Shown here in pieces: positions 51,753-63,671 of a stretch of 64,000 bases of DNA. The notes beneath the pieces are model-generated. The model was not told the DNA's origin, made no database searches, and worked only from the letters and a program-made list of their open reading frames with translations. This DNA comes from Strobilurus pachycystidiatus (Eukaryota; Basidiomycota; Agaricomycetes; Agaricales; Physalacriaceae), in the NCBI GenBank assembly GCA_019915135.1, contig JAHLMK010000011.1:62001-126000 (forward strand), written 5' to 3'. A program made the position numbers and the translations under genes. Position 1 is the first letter of the stretch. Each line of letters begins with the position of its first letter.

Positions 51753-53709
51753 ATGTCATTGATGAAGCGGTCGTTGGATTCTGACCGACCCCCTTCTCAA
51801 CGCCCTGCAAAACGGCCCAAACCATCGCTGCTGTGCGATGAGTCCGACAGCGACGACGCAGACGACACCAGTAGCGACCACCACCTCGGCCCGGACGAAC
51901 TCGAGCTCAGAGCACCCATAACACAAGTCGATGCTCTGTCGACACTCTCCAGATTCAAACCAAAATCAGCACCGGCTGCCCCGCTGCCAGGCAAGTCTCG
52001 GCCGACGTCGCCAACATCGTTTGCCGACCTTGGCATATCCTCGCCATTACAGGCCGCCCTGAAGCGCATGTCGATTCGATTACCCACCGATGTTCAAGCG
52101 GCGTGCATCCCCGTACTGCTATCTGGTGTGTGCCCTTTTCCCACCGCGAGGTAGGCTATTCACGAGAAACAGGCAGAGACTGCATAGGCAACGCTAAAAC
52201 CGGTTCTGGGAAGACCGTAGCGTTTGCTATCCCTATCCTACAAAAACTCTCTGTCGACCCGTACGGAATCTTTGCGCTGGTACTCACTCCAACTAGGTGG
52301 GATTACATGCTTGAGCTCTTCCGTTGCTTTGCTGAGAGTATACAGAGAATTGGCTTTCCAAATTTCCGAACAATTTGCCGTCTTGGGTGCCGCACTGAAT
52401 ATTCGCACTGCAGTCATCGTCGGCGGCATGGACATGATGGCGCAGAGTCTGGAACTGGGAAACCGACCGCATGTTGTAGTAGCCACCCCAGGGCGACTCG
52501 TGGATCATTTGAGTAGCAGCAATGGGGAGTGGGATCTCTCAAGAGTCAAGTTTTTGGTGTGTTGTGCGGCAAGCAGTAATTTTGCCGGACAGGTGATAAC
52601 CTTACGCTCGTTCTAGGTTCTTGACGAAGCAGATCGTCTCCTTACCCCGACGTTTGCACCAGAGCTCGCACGCCTATTTGCAGTCCTACCACGATCAAGA
52701 CAGACATGTTTGTTCACGGCTACAATAACGGATTCCATTGAAGGCGTAGCCGCCGCCCCTCCGCAGCCTGGAAAGCAGAAACCCTTCATCCATAGAATGG
52801 TCGAGAAGTAGGTCTTCGAGCTCAATGTCGAGGAAGCAACACTAATTATTTCAAGTGTGGAAACAGTCTCGACACTGAGACAGCTCTACCTACTTGTGCC
52901 TTCCCATGTCAGGGAGTCGTACCTGTTCTACTTACTATGTAATCCACCCGAAGAAACTCTCGCGATGCGACGCGCGCCTCCGGATACAGTCAAAGCATCG
53001 CACAAGGCTCAGAAGGGACGCGCAGGCAAGAAGAGATCGACGAACACGTTAGACGACGATCCTCCGGTGCAACCTCCGCCGACAATCATATTCTGCAATC
53101 GACCCCGCACGGCTGCCTATCTGACCGCCGTACTCAAGACACTCTCGATTAGAAGCACTGCGCTGCATTCACGCCTTACGCAGCGGGAACGCCTGTCATC
53201 CCTGTCACTTTTCCGGTCCTCCGTAGTTCCTGTCCTGATCTCGACGGACGTAGGCGGACGTGGACTCGATATCGAGGATGTGGCGATGGTCATAAACTGG
53301 GATCTCCCGCAAGAGCCGGAAGAATACACGCACAGAGTTGGACGTACTGCGCGGGCTGGGAAAAGTGGAGTAGCTATCAGTTTTGTGACTGAACGCGATG
53401 AAGAACGGGTGCTCAGGATTGAGGCACGGATCAGTGAGTGTAGTCTTGTTCCACACAAGATTTCGAAGTCTGACTGTGTTGTGCAAAGACACGAAGCTGG
53501 TTGAGATGACTCTCCCAGAGAGCAAGGTGCTGGAGAAGCTGAATGCCGTTTCCACTGCCAAGCGGTTGGCAAACATGGTGAGTGTCGAGCGCGCATTTCC
53601 GCCAGACCCTGTGACGTCATTTTGTCAGGAACTACACGACACAGACTTTGGGAAGCGAGAAAAGGTGCAGCAGGTCAAGCGGCAAGCAGCTGAGTCGCGG
53701 AGAGCATAG
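51753..53709 (+). CDS. DBP8: ATP-dependent RNA helicase DBP8 (DEAD-box)
   Basis: A nucleolar helicase for 18S rRNA maturation. The N-terminus is acidic and Ser-rich ([34 protein letters not shown]). Q motif [19 protein letters not shown]; motif [26 protein letters not shown] across an intron; motif Ib [10 protein letters not shown]; motif [11 protein letters not shown]; motif [12 protein letters not shown]; then [37 protein letters not shown] and motif [18 protein letters not shown]. All catalytic motifs are intact, unlike the other DEAD-box-fold gene in this window. It ends [16 protein letters not shown], a family-like tail. Several introns of about 50 nt, one splitting PTRE. The Zn2Cys6 gene ends 96 bp upstream. 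Confidence 0.92.
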
Positions 53710-53959
53710 CATTGAGAGACGGCCAGTGGCCAAAGGTATAGACGCGCAGACGCGGAGGCAACTTGTGATAGTTAGTCATGAATGCATGACGCAAATGTGA
53801 TCCACACTTCAAAAAGTCCCACTCCTTCCTTTCTCTTCCCCCATCGTCATTGCGACTTTTCTTTTCGTTCCCTCATCTTCTCCCGCCCTTTCCCTAAGGC
53901 CCGCCGTCCACGACACAGTCTCCGTCGCCGAAACTGCGCAGCCTGCATCCCGCATCACC

Positions 53960-55128
53960 ATGGACGGCCATGACTGGGACATTCCTTTTTCGCCAGCTTC
54001 GTACGACTCGGAGGGAATGGACGGGTTTCCACCCAAGAAACGCGGCGATTTGACCGGCCGACGACCGTCGTTCACGCAGATGCCGACGCCACCAGTGAGT
54101 TGCTCGCAATCGCGTCCCGGGCGACACTGACCGCAGCGCAGGACTCCATGAACAGTTCGCCGGTCTGCGACGACTCGCCCGCCGCCAAGGACAGCAACAA
54201 TATGTATGTGTCGGTATCGACGACGTTCTATCCCGGCGCCCAACACCACTCGCTGCCACCGGACGTCACGCTGCTGACGCAGGACAATGTCTTCTTCTAC
54301 GTGCACTCGTCCATCCTGCTGGGTGCCTCGTCCAACCAGTTCCGCAACCTGCTCCCCGCCGTCGTCAAGGACACCGGATCGGTGATCCACGCGCCCGACT
54401 CGTCGCCCGTCCTGAACATCATCCTGCACACGCTTTACGACATGTCATGTACCCATTATTCACCTTCGTTTGACATCCTCGCCGCGGCTGTCCACCTCTT
54501 CCCTGCATACGGACTTGATTTGAAAACCTACGTCACTCCACACTCGCATCTCTTCACCCATCTCTTATCGCAGGCTCCCATATTTCCAATTGAGCTCTAC
54601 GCGCTAGCGTCCTGTTACAACCTTCATGACCTCGCTGTATCCTCTTCTTCCCATCTCCTCTCATATCCGCTCTCCAGCCTCAGCGACGACCTCGTTGATC
54701 GCATTGGACCCAGATACCTCAAGCGTCTCTTTTTTCTGCACATGGGCCGGGTAGATGCCCTCAAGCGGATACTACTTCCGCCGCCCCCGCCACATCCTCC
54801 GACGCAGCGGTGCGGCTTTGACGAGCAAAAGAAGCTGACTCGGGCTTGGGCCCTTGCCTCCGCGTATCTGGCTTGGGATGCTCGGCCTGGTACGTAACCG
54901 ACTTCTCATCTATGCCACTTCGACTGATCACATCTCCCACCAGATCTGTCCGTCAGCAGCTTGGAGTCCGCTCTAAGCCCTTTGGCAGACCATATATCCT
55001 GCGAGCTCTGCCGGATGTCGCTCAACGAGCGAGTCAAAAATCTTGTTGTACAATGGTCTGTCGTCAAAGTAAGTGCTGTTCCAATAAGCTTCTTGACCGA
55101 TCTGACGATTCGGCAGCGAACGATCTGA
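53960..55128 (+). CDS. BTB/POZ-domain protein
   Basis: Visible after a disordered, Pro-containing N-terminus (MDGHDWDIPFSPASYDSEGM): a POZ-like segment LPPDVTLLTQDNVFFYVHSS then ILLGASSNQFRNLLPAV, VLNIILHTLYDMSCTHY and FDILAAAVHLFPAYGLDL. A helical C-terminus follows (ELYALASCYNLHDLAVSSSS; IGPRYLKRLFFLHMGRVDAL; CELCRMSLNERVKNLVVQWS). The last exon is short (RTI). BTB proteins of this fungal type may act in dimerisation or as ubiquitin-ligase adaptors; no partner is evident. The first intron lies between TPP and the GCGCAG acceptor. Confidence 0.75.
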
Positions 55129-55606
55129 GTGCCACCACCTTGTATTCCATTCATTTCCCGTCAGCTGGGACATCATCTTCCCCGGCTGCAGTCTTCCCCG
55201 ACTCATAGAAACGCGCATCCATCAATCTGTATCAACATCCTGCTCTCGTGCCTCCTCTCAGCATTCACGCATCGCACACAACCAATCCATCCCACATCCA
55301 CAATACCCCGATGGACTCGAAACTGTATACTACATATACGATACGCTCTCAGTCGGCACTCCTCCTGCCTTTTTTCTTTTCTGGTTTTCGGGTTTTCACG
55401 CGTATTTATAGCTTACAATCCCTTTGTGATCCTAACATTATCGCTTCGACACACGCATACACACGCTTTCTATTGTATTTTTTTACTTGTCTCATAAACA
55501 CACGAACCAAAGGCTTGTACTTGAATGTAATCTTGATCAAAATCATATCATATCTGGCCTGGCGAATACAGTTGGGACATATGGGTATGTCAGTATGTTA
55601 CAAGGA
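55129..55606. other. Convergent intergenic region
   Basis: About 480 bp between the BTB-gene stop and the MOB1 stop. T-rich stretches near 55370-55490 look like 3' UTR or terminator sequence. No gene is supported. Confidence 0.4.
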
Positions 55607-56671
55607 CTATCGCAATTTATCCTCGGCCAGAATGGCCTCGTTGAGTTCGTCCAGTGGAGCTAGTTCCTTTTTATCGACGAGATCAAACTAGGCGATGCGT
55701 GTCAGTCGCCTAGTCGTGTGAGATTGCTCAAGTCACTTGCCTCGTTTATGAATAGGAAAAAGTGCCGATAGCTAGTATTGAGATGGGCTACGGCGAGTGT
55801 CATCCATGACGCAGAGGGAACATTATCATGCAGAGACAAACCTTCTATTCCGAGAGCACATATATGATCAAAGTGATTGCTGTATATATGCGCGTAGACG
55901 CGGAAGAGCCGTCGCACGATCGTGCGTACTGTATCCCTAAAGTTCTTCGGGAATGGCACGCCTGATGCAAGGTAAATCGTGCACCAAATCTGAAGTAGAG
56001 ATCGCACCAATCTTGTTGGGGAAGATGGCCTCGTTCTCGAGTAGGTTCTGCGCCCAGTTCATGAGCGCATCGACATAGTCAGGGGCAGGAAGCTTGGTGG
56101 GGCGTTTATACTTGTCGCCATCTTCCCACAGATATTCGTATCTGTGCACCAGGCGTCACGCAGGCAACAAATGAGACCGGGCAAAGCGCGCGTACCGTGG
56201 GCCAGCGGACATGATGGGGCACTAAGCGGCTTAGACTGCATCGCCTAGGGAAAGCCATGCCGCTCACCTCTTCGCGCGTGCAGAACTCGGTCACAGTGCC
56301 GTAGAGCATGTTGAGGTGGTTGAAGAAGTCAACGGCTGCGCGCCGGGCTCGTCGACAAGCGCATCAATGAGATGGGATGGGGAACGCACTGTGCACTGCC
56401 AGCCATTCGTTGGTATCCTCGCCCTCGGGCAGCTGCACTGCGAGCCTCAGATTGCCGGATCCCTGCTCTGGAGTGAGATATCGGCCAGAAGCGAATGGAA
56501 TTGTGGCGCACCAAAGTAGCCTCGGCATATTTACGCAGTTGATACTGTTTCGTTCCTTCGGGGACGTCCTTTCTGGGCTTGAATGTGCGAGTTTTGCCTC
56601 TAGGTTGTGTTCAGATCTGGTTATTGTCTGTATCTCAATCCGTTTTCTTACAGGCCGAAGAAGGAGGACAT
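55607..56671 (-). CDS. MOB1: MOB1 kinase activator
   Basis: The co-activator of NDR/LATS-type kinases in mitotic exit and septation. Start MSSFFGLGKTRTFKPRKDVP, then EGTKQYQLRKYAEATLGSGN across two introns, LRLAVQLPEGEDTNEWLAVH, VDFFNHLNMLYGTVTEFCT and CPIMSAGPRYEYLWEDGDKY. Next come APDYVDALMNWAQNLLENEA, PFPKNFRDTVRTIVRRLFRV and YAHIYSNHFDHI, and the final FDLVDKKELAPLDELNEAIL. The zinc ligands (Cys in FCT and CP, later His in HIY and HFD) are present. The last intron (55688-55740) is GC-AG: donor GCAAGT after FLFINE. The first in-frame ATG (56671) gives the family N-terminus; a longer unspliced frame from 56696 does not. Confidence 0.94.
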
Positions 56672-56974
56672 TATTGTAGTAGGAGAACGAAGGCAAGGCG
56701 GAATTGAGCGATGATAGACACGTGCCAAGATAAGATCACATCCGGACTAAACTCAGACTGTGCTTAAGTTCGACAGACCAGGCGCCAGATCTCTATCACC
56801 ATTGCGTTCCTCGCTCGAGATGGAAAGGCTGAGGAAATCGCAAATGTTGTAGTTTGTGCTATACAGGTCAGATCAAGCGTGCGCCCCCGATGTAGTTCTA
56901 CTCGACTCCAAGCTGTGTACACCGACATCGCTAGGGTATCCCTATGTATCGATACGATATAGAGATCGTCGAGT
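56672..56974. other. Intergenic region
   Basis: 303 bp between the MOB1 start and the F-box gene stop, both on the minus strand. No feature is seen beyond a probable promoter and 3' UTR. Confidence 0.4.
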
Positions 56975-58738
56975 TCATTCCGAATCCTCACCAGACAATG
57001 TCCCATACCAGTTGTCCTCCTCACTCCCGACCTCATCGTCCTCCCAGTCGTCTTCAGAGGTGAAATCCTCATCATCTGAGTCAGAGCTATCCGCCGACTC
57101 TGATTCAACGTAGTCGCTGTCTTCCTCGGACTCATAATCATCATAATCATCATCATCGTGAACAAAACCGCGATCCTCGGGACGCTCAGCGGGGTCTCCG
57201 AGTGGAACAATTGTGATCCTCTGTGCCAGCAAACTCCACTGAGATGAGGGTTCTAGGCGTATGTCGGCCTGCATAAATCCTGTACATGTCTCCAACCGCT
57301 CCAGAGCATTGTCGGCGTACATGCTTGGACGAGCTATACTTCGTGATAGAAGCATGGCCACTATGTCATCGTCGAGGTCGTCTGCAAAGCCAATGTCGAA
57401 AATATCCAATGTTTTGAGACCCAGGAGGAGAGCTGCGCCCGTTTTCTCCGCTGAGAAAGAGAGCCGCACGAAGAAATCGGGAGATACTTGACGTGGAATG
57501 GTGAGATGCGTCACATTTGGGGTGGTGGCAAGGAATGCGCACACGGCGTCAAGGGTGTCTCCCAGAGGCATCCTGAACTCGAGTCTCGTTAATTTTTGAA
57601 GAGGGGACGGCGGAAGGAAAGTGAATCCGGGACGGAAGATTGGCCACGGAGCCTCGAATACAAGATACTGGAGGGCAGGGGCGACTATGACATCGAATAG
57701 ACCGTATTTCTGAATGCCGCCATTAACAAAGTCGATAGGTTGGCAACACAATGACATGAACGTAAGCGATTCGAGCCTCACGGAAAATGGGGTGTGGGAT
57801 ACGACCGGGTTGTGGGCCCCGTGAAATGCGTGGACAATATGTAAACGCTCCAGCTTCGACATCCGAGAAAGGCGTTGCAGGAATAGCTTGTCGGTGGCAT
57901 CATCGGTGTACCGGACGATGTTTCCCCATAGGAAATCTGTCAGTGTGGTGGAGGGATATTGAGGCAGGCGGAGGAGGCACATTTCCTTCAAGCGGGGCAT
58001 TGAGCTTGAGTTGAATACGACTGGAGAACTGTCTCTGTGAAATTCATCTACAACGAAGGTCTCCAGTTGGTCAAATGTGCGGCTGGAGAGTGCTTTGGAA
58101 GGACCAGAGGGAATGTATGCTCGTAGACCCTTCCAGCGTGACATCGTTGGGGCCAATATATTGAGAATATGCCCTTGGCACGCACTGAGAATCCCTGCTG
58201 GTCTCCTGTAATGCACGGCCATGACATCGATGGCAAGATTGACAAAAAGAGGCAGGTTTCCAGAACGCTGCAAATACAGCTTCAATGTGTATTTCTGTTG
58301 CCTAGTCAAGCGAGCATTCTGTGCGGCAATGTCTAGGCCAAGAAAAGTCCACAAAAGACGCGATGACAAGGAGACATTGCGCCATTGTTGGCAGACCTGG
58401 GAGAGGGACCACGGCGCATTGCGCGTATCGAGGCAGTGTGTAGAACATGACAGGGGTTCACGCCATTCGGAGTCAGCCAGTGGCACGCAAAGGAGGAAGA
58501 TGTCGAGTAGCACATCCTCAGGGAGTCGGTAAATCGGGGTCAATGCATCGGCGACATTGGAAGCCTCGCATCGTTGGTCTTGGAGTGAGTTCCAAGCCAG
58601 TTCGATTTTCGTGATGAGGCTGCGGCTCCTGGTTCCAGCTGATTCCTTTACTCGCTTGAGTTTGAGTGTTTCGGCTACTGTAGAGGAATTGTGTTCCGAA
58701 GAAGCGCTTCGGTGTACAGCCGGTGCCCTTTGAGGCAT
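56975..58738 (-). CDS. F-box protein
   Basis: A single-exon gene of 587 aa. The N-terminus MPQRAPAVHRSASSEHNSST is basic and Ser-rich. The F-box is at about residues 67-125: PIYRLPEDVLLDIFLLCVPL and APWSLSQVCQQWRNVSLSSR then LLWTFLGLDI. Leucine-rich, irregular repeats follow (RLKEMCLLRLPQYPSTTLTD; RLESLTFMSLC; LTRLEFRMPLGDTLDAVCAF), and the end is strongly acidic (HDDDDYDDYESEEDSDYVES). Such proteins are the substrate receptors of SCF ubiquitin ligases; basidiomycetes have large F-box families. The substrate is unknown. It diverges from LCB1 across 207 bp. Confidence 0.85.
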   Translation of the reverse strand: MPQRAPAVHRSASSEHNSSTVAETLKLKRVKESAGTRSRSLITKIELAWNSLQDQRCEASNVADALTPIYRLPEDVLLDIFLLCVPLADSEWREPLSCSTHCLDTRNAPWSLSQVCQQWRNVSLSSRLLWTFLGLDIAAQNARLTRQQKYTLKLYLQRSGNLPLFVNLAIDVMAVHYRRPAGILSACQGHILNILAPTMSRWKGLRAYIPSGPSKALSSRTFDQLETFVVDEFHRDSSPVVFNSSSMPRLKEMCLLRLPQYPSTTLTDFLWGNIVRYTDDATDKLFLQRLSRMSKLERLHIVHAFHGAHNPVVSHTPFSVRLESLTFMSLCCQPIDFVNGGIQKYGLFDVIVAPALQYLVFEAPWPIFRPGFTFLPPSPLQKLTRLEFRMPLGDTLDAVCAFLATTPNVTHLTIPRQVSPDFFVRLSFSAEKTGAALLLGLKTLDIFDIGFADDLDDDIVAMLLSRSIARPSMYADNALERLETCTGFMQADIRLEPSSQWSLLAQRITIVPLGDPAERPEDRGFVHDDDDYDDYESEEDSDYVESESADSSDSDDEDFTSEDDWEDDEVGSEEDNWYGTLSGEDSE

Positions 58739-58945
58739 TCAAGTTGAACTACTAAGTGCAATGAAAACAAGCCTCTACGAAGGGCAAACTTGTACTTACT
58801 TTAGAGTGGTGGTTGCTTGCCAAGGTCCAAGGAGCGAAACAGTTCGGTTGAATGATCCGGGAGATCACGTCAGTGTGATTACGATGCCGGACCAGGCTTG
58901 CTTCCTAGCATCGTTGTTGCCGTCCTCCTCGTCGACAAGGCAGCC

Positions 58946-60804
58946 ATGGACACATATGCCCGCCTCGACCCAGTCCTCTCTTACGCGACCGACTCGCTGC
59001 TCGCTGTTGAGCGGGCCTTCTACAAGCTGCCTGGCTCAGCAGTCATCGAGCGCTATATACGCAGCTCTCACCAGAATGACCCGGGCCGCACCCTGCTCGA
59101 GCTCATTCTCTTTGCACTGGTAGTCCGCACGCTTTTGCAGTCACGAACGCGTGCGGACGAGTCGGGAAAACACTTCATCGAATTCTCAGACGCGGTGCGT
59201 TCTTGCCGTAGACTCGTATGACCGACCACTAATTGATCTCAGGAAATTAACGATCTCGTTACTGACTGGGACCCAGAGCCGCTCACTGAGCCGCTCGATG
59301 AACGCACGCGGTACGAACTCGATGCTGTCCCCGTCGTTGTTGGCCAGAATGGACCCAAGCCCAAAATCCAGGGAGTTGGCCAGGTGACCAACCTTAGTAG
59401 TCTCAACTTTACCGGTCTCTCTGGCCATGATCGCATGAAGACCAGAGGCATCGAAGCTCTTCGTCAGTTTGGTGTAGGCAGCTGTGGTCCCATGCAGTTC
59501 TATGGCGGTACTGGTAAGTGTCTTCTACGGTATCTCATTCACCCTCTTTGCTCATTTCTCCATACCATAGTCGCTCATGGGCAGATTGAGAAAGATCTCG
59601 CTGCGTACCTTGGAACTGAGGCCGCCGTCGTGTACTCCCAGGGCAACGCCACGATATCTTCAGTCATACCAGCTTTTCACAAGCGGGGTGACCTCATTGT
59701 CGCTGATCGGGGCGTCTCGTTTCCAATCCAGAAGGCCATTGAAATCTCGCGTTGCGCGGTTCGCTGGTATGACCACAACGACCTCCAAAGTTTGGAGGAC
59801 GTCTTGAAGCTCATCGAGAGAGAACGCCGAAAGAAAGGTGGCAAGGTCCCCAGACGCTTCATCGTGACGGAAGGACTCTTCGAAAAGGACGGCCAGATTT
59901 CTGATCTACCTAAGCTGGTATCTCACTTCTCCGACTCGCGAGGCGTGTCACTAACAAACAATGTTACTAAGGTTGAACTGAAGAAGAAATACAAATATCG
60001 TCTCTTGTTGGAGGAGTCTTACTCGTTTGGTGTTCTTGGTCGCACTGGCCGTGGGCTTACCGAATTATACAACGTCCCAGTGCGCTCAAACTCTTGTTCG
60101 CTTCTGTCACAATTTTTTACTTTCTCCCCAGGCAACCGAAGTCGATATGTTGGTCGCTGGTATGTCTATCGGTCTGTGCACTGGGGGCGGTTTCTGTGCT
60201 GGTTCACCATACGTTATCGAGCACCAGGTAAGAAAGAGACACTCAGAGTCTCCAGCAACACTAAAAACATTATTTCTAGCGCATAAATGGTGCCGGACTG
60301 ATCTTCTCGGCTGCTCTACCACCTTTGCTTGCTGCAGCATCTTCTGAGGCAATTGACATCCTGTGCTCGACCCCGTCATTATTCGAAGGACTTCAGGATA
60401 ACGTCAGAGCTGCTCGTGCCATCCTCGATCGCGTTGATTGCATCATCATTCCTTCTCATCCTGCTTCGCCTATCGTTCACATCTATATCAAAAACACTCG
60501 CACTTCGTTATCACCATCTGCTGCCGAACGTGTCGCGTCCAACCCCATGTCAATCATTCCTCGGGGTGGCCAAGATTTCGATATTGACGAGGAAGAACGT
60601 CTTCTGCAGGCAGTGGTTGACGAAGCTCTTGCGCAGGGAGTCATGGTTACGAAGGCCAAGCGACTCCGCGGAATGGAGATGGTTGAGCCCAAACCGAGCA
60701 TTCGATTGGCGCTCACCAGTGCGCTGACTCGCAAGGAAACCGAGAAGGCTGTCGGCGTCATCAAATCGAGTTTAACAAAGGTACTTGGAAAGAGGAGATT
60801 GTGA
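58946..60804 (+). CDS. LCB1: Serine palmitoyltransferase subunit 1
   Basis: Forms the ER enzyme that condenses serine and palmitoyl-CoA, the first step of sphingolipid synthesis, with LCB2. A membrane segment near the N-terminus (TLLELILFALVVRTLLQS) follows MDTYARLDPVLSYATDSLLA. Core: LSSLNFTGLSGHDRMKTRGI, ALRQFGVGSCGPMQFYGGT, HGQIEKDLAAYLGTEAAVVY, PRRFIVTEGLFEKDGQISDL, VELKKKYKYRLLLEESYSFG, GRTGRGLTELYNVP and ATEVDMLVAGMSIGLCTGGG followed by FCAGSPYVIEHQR. The PLP-binding lysine is absent, as is normal for LCB1. The intron between PKL and VELKKK is required to remove a stretch with foreign sequence. It ends SLTKVLGKRRL. The start at the first ATG of the family-like N-terminus is preferred over an upstream hydrophobic in-frame leader. 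Confidence 0.95.
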
Positions 60805-61225
60805 TTTACAACCTATATACCCAATGTCTCTAGACTACTTACTTTTCATGTTTACTCCAGGTCAAATGGGAACATCCTAATTCGCAACTCAACGCCACAC
60901 CGCCACGTAAGCGCCAGTCCGAACACAACCTGGGCAGGTTCTCTCCACGCCGAGCCCATAGCGAAACCTGTGTGTCATTGACATCTATGTCATTCTTTCG
61001 AGGGGCATGATTCCGGATCGATACCCTCGACTATAGTGCCCGCTCAAGGCTGTGTCCCATCCGGATCCCTCATCAGGCATGAGGCTTCAGGAAAGTTCTT
61101 AACAGCTAACCCCACGCCTCAGGGCACTATAAAAGGGCGGTTGTCACGCTGTGGGACTCCCCATCATCAGTCGTACAGCACTTATATTGTGGCTTCATTC
61201 CTCTCGCCCAAAAATTTGAATCGTG
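60805..61225. other. Intergenic region
   Basis: About 420 bp between tandem plus-strand genes. A CACTATAAAAGGG TATA-like box lies about 100 bp before the next start (61126-61138). No other feature is seen. Confidence 0.45.
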
Positions 61226-62465
61226 ATGTCGACTAGCAGCCACAGGAAAGGAAAGAGCCGCGAAGTCCGTTTCCACACCCCAGAGGACAGGAGTTATGCG
61301 CTGGCATTTGACGCCTTGGAAATTCAACAAGACACTGCAGCCAAAATTCTGGATTTGCTGAGGGTGCTCGGGGGTGGGGAGCACGCGCCAGCGAGGCAGG
61401 ACAATGTGAACAGTCTGCTCGCTCGTCCACATCCACATATCCTGGAGACTCTTTTTCTTGCGTTTTCGCGAGTTCGAAGTCACCGCATTGCCACCATTCG
61501 TCAAGCAAGGGAGCATCAAAACACCGATTTCATCACTAAAGAATGGTGGGTCCTCTTCGACATACGTTTTGAACAGCTTGACTAATCCGCCACCATAGTG
61601 CTGAAGCAACCGAAAACCTGCGTTGGACCTAGTAAGCCACAATACAAGTCACCTCTCTCAGCGAGGCTAAACATCATTATTCAGTTTCCAGTCTCTCTAC
61701 GGCGAAGAATTCTTCCATTTCTCTCGACCTCGAGACAACGAACAGCTTTTTGCCGAGCAGAGTTTTGCCATTCCATCGCAAGCACCTTCTATCTGTCCCG
61801 AGATTGGCCAGACACACTGGCTTACAATTGCCAAGACTGGCCTCCTGCTCATCCGCTCACCTAGTGAGCTAGAGGAGTTCATCACAGGGTGTTTCGACTG
61901 GGAAATGCAACTGGGGCCGGCTGCCGATAACCTTAGAGTCGACAAAAGCGTCGGATTCTTCATATACTCTGCTTCCTGTCAAATCCCCCAGTCACTGCCT
62001 TCCATCCTGCCCATGAGACAGTTCTCCAATCTCAGATACCTCTCGTTGTCGTCCATCCATGTTGGGAAGTTTGGGCATTACGGTTTGGGGCATCTGAGAT
62101 TGAAGTGTCTCAAAGTACGGTCATTCCTATGGGACCACATCAATGAAGTTGGGCTTTTTCTCCGCGTGTTCGCGGCCATAGACAGTGTGGTGTTCGAGGA
62201 GCCACATCCCCAGTCTCCCAAGGATGGTCTGGCCGATCCTTCCACTGTGGCCAGTGTGGTGGGCTACTCCCTTTGGAATTGCGACACGTACTCGACCACT
62301 CTCATATCAACTCTCAAAAGGAGTTCGAAAGCAAAAGTCAGTGTGCCGAGGGCGCCCATCGCGCAGTCGAATGATGTATCGGAGAAAATCACAAGGCAAC
62401 TTAGGATCTTGAAAGGTGAACTTGAGCGAATCGGTAATGAGAGCTACTTGGCGACAATGCATTAG
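61226..62465 (+). CDS. Orphan protein
   Basis: Not recognised. Three exons: the first starts MSTSSHRKGKSREVRFHTPE and has a helical part (FDALEIQQDTAAKILDLLRV; HILETLFLAFSRVRS). The second is a short exon (AEATENLRWT) starting near 61603, and the third starts near 61685 (YFQSLYGEEFFHFSRPRDNE). Then QTHWLTIAKTGLLLIRSPSE, MRQFSNLRYLSLSSIHVGKF and a final helical part RQLRILKGELERIGNESYLA. LRYLSLSS and VGLFLRVFAAIDSVVFEE hint at leucine-rich elements. A TATA-like box lies upstream. The unspliced first exon would stop at 61585. Confidence 0.65.
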
Positions 62466-62651
62466 AGTTGTCTACTATTAGCCAATGAATAGAACTACAT
62501 ATAGATATGTGCCACAACGCTACTTAAGGGACTACATAGCTTGGGAGGAAGGAATGTGTTGGTTGTGTTACAGAATGTGTATCCTCTCTTGTTACAATGC
62601 GAAGAGGCGAAGAGATAACTTAATGAAAATGCAAAGCATCAGAGGGCTCCT

Positions 62652-63519
62652 CTATTTGGCCTCCTCGTCTTCGGTCGGCCGTCCAATGTCGCCGGATATC
62701 GCCTCGTCACCCTCGTTATCGCTGACCACGATATCGACGTCGTCAGCTGGAGGAGGAATATGAAAAAGATCCAGTAGATATAGCTTTAGCTTACGGATAG
62801 GCTCGGCGTCGTTCCAGCTCATGTCGCCTTCAGATGGGGAAGACTCTGACTCGCCATCGGTAAGACCCCATTCCGTCTCCTCTCGCAGTTCCCAGTTACG
62901 GTAATTATCCAAATCAACGTCTATGAGGTCCATATCGAGTTCAGACCCAAATGCATCGTCGATATCCTCCAGTTCGTCAACTTCCATCTCGTCGGTGCCC
63001 ATGAAGAAGTCATCTTCGTCCTCCTCCGGAATGTATTCGCCGCCGTCGGAAGACTCGTCGTCGGATTCAGAGCGAGGCTGTATGTCTAGAAAGACATCGC
63101 GACAGGCCGGGCAACTTCCGTGCTATAATGAACATGATATTATGACGTAGGGCCGAAGAATGTCGGTAGAACTTGCCAAAGTACGTATCCACTCTGCCAA
63201 ACTGGAGGTAAGAGAAGATAAGTGTCAGATTGACGGAGAACAAGAAGGAGACCTACTCCTTTTTGCAAAAGATATGGCCGCAACGTTCGAGGACAGTAAC
63301 GCCGGATTCGGGATGGAAATCATCGCCATTGACACCGTCGAAACACTGGGAGAACGGCATCAAGCAGATCCCGCATGACTCGTCGACGTCGACATCGTCC
63401 TTGGTGAGCACCGGCAGCCTGGCAATGAGCGCGAGGGCGGCCGCTTGATGGTGGTCCATATTCAACGAACGGCAAGCGCCGCCAAACAACACGTTCTGAC
63501 TTCTACCACGCGTCGACAT
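62652..63519 (-). CDS. RING-finger protein (probable E3 ubiquitin ligase)
   Basis: Exons 63519-63257, 63201-63177 (25 nt) and 63122-62652. The RING finger is assembled across all three: ESCGICLMPFSQCF, a spacer GVNGDDFHPESGVTVL, ERCGHIFCKKDLAEWIRTLH and GSCPACRD. Its order C-x2-C, C, H, C, C-x2-C fits a C3HC4 RING. The second intron (63123-63176) is GC-AG with the GCAAGT donor after RTL; only this choice gives HGSCPACRD in frame. The C-terminus is acidic (EDEDDFFMGTDEMEVDELED) and ends PTEDEEAK. The substrate is unknown. It diverges from the MFS gene at the window edge across 152 bp. Confidence 0.85.
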
Positions 63520-63671
63520 CAGTCACATGCAGCGATCCCATTGAAGCTTGCCGTAAACTCCAGCCGACTTTCTTCCAGCCATCATGATGAGGAAGTCTCC
63601 ATGCTTTGCTCCTCTAGGAAGCGTATATATAAGAAGGTCATGGGATTTTGTACTTCTCTGCTCTCGCTGTC

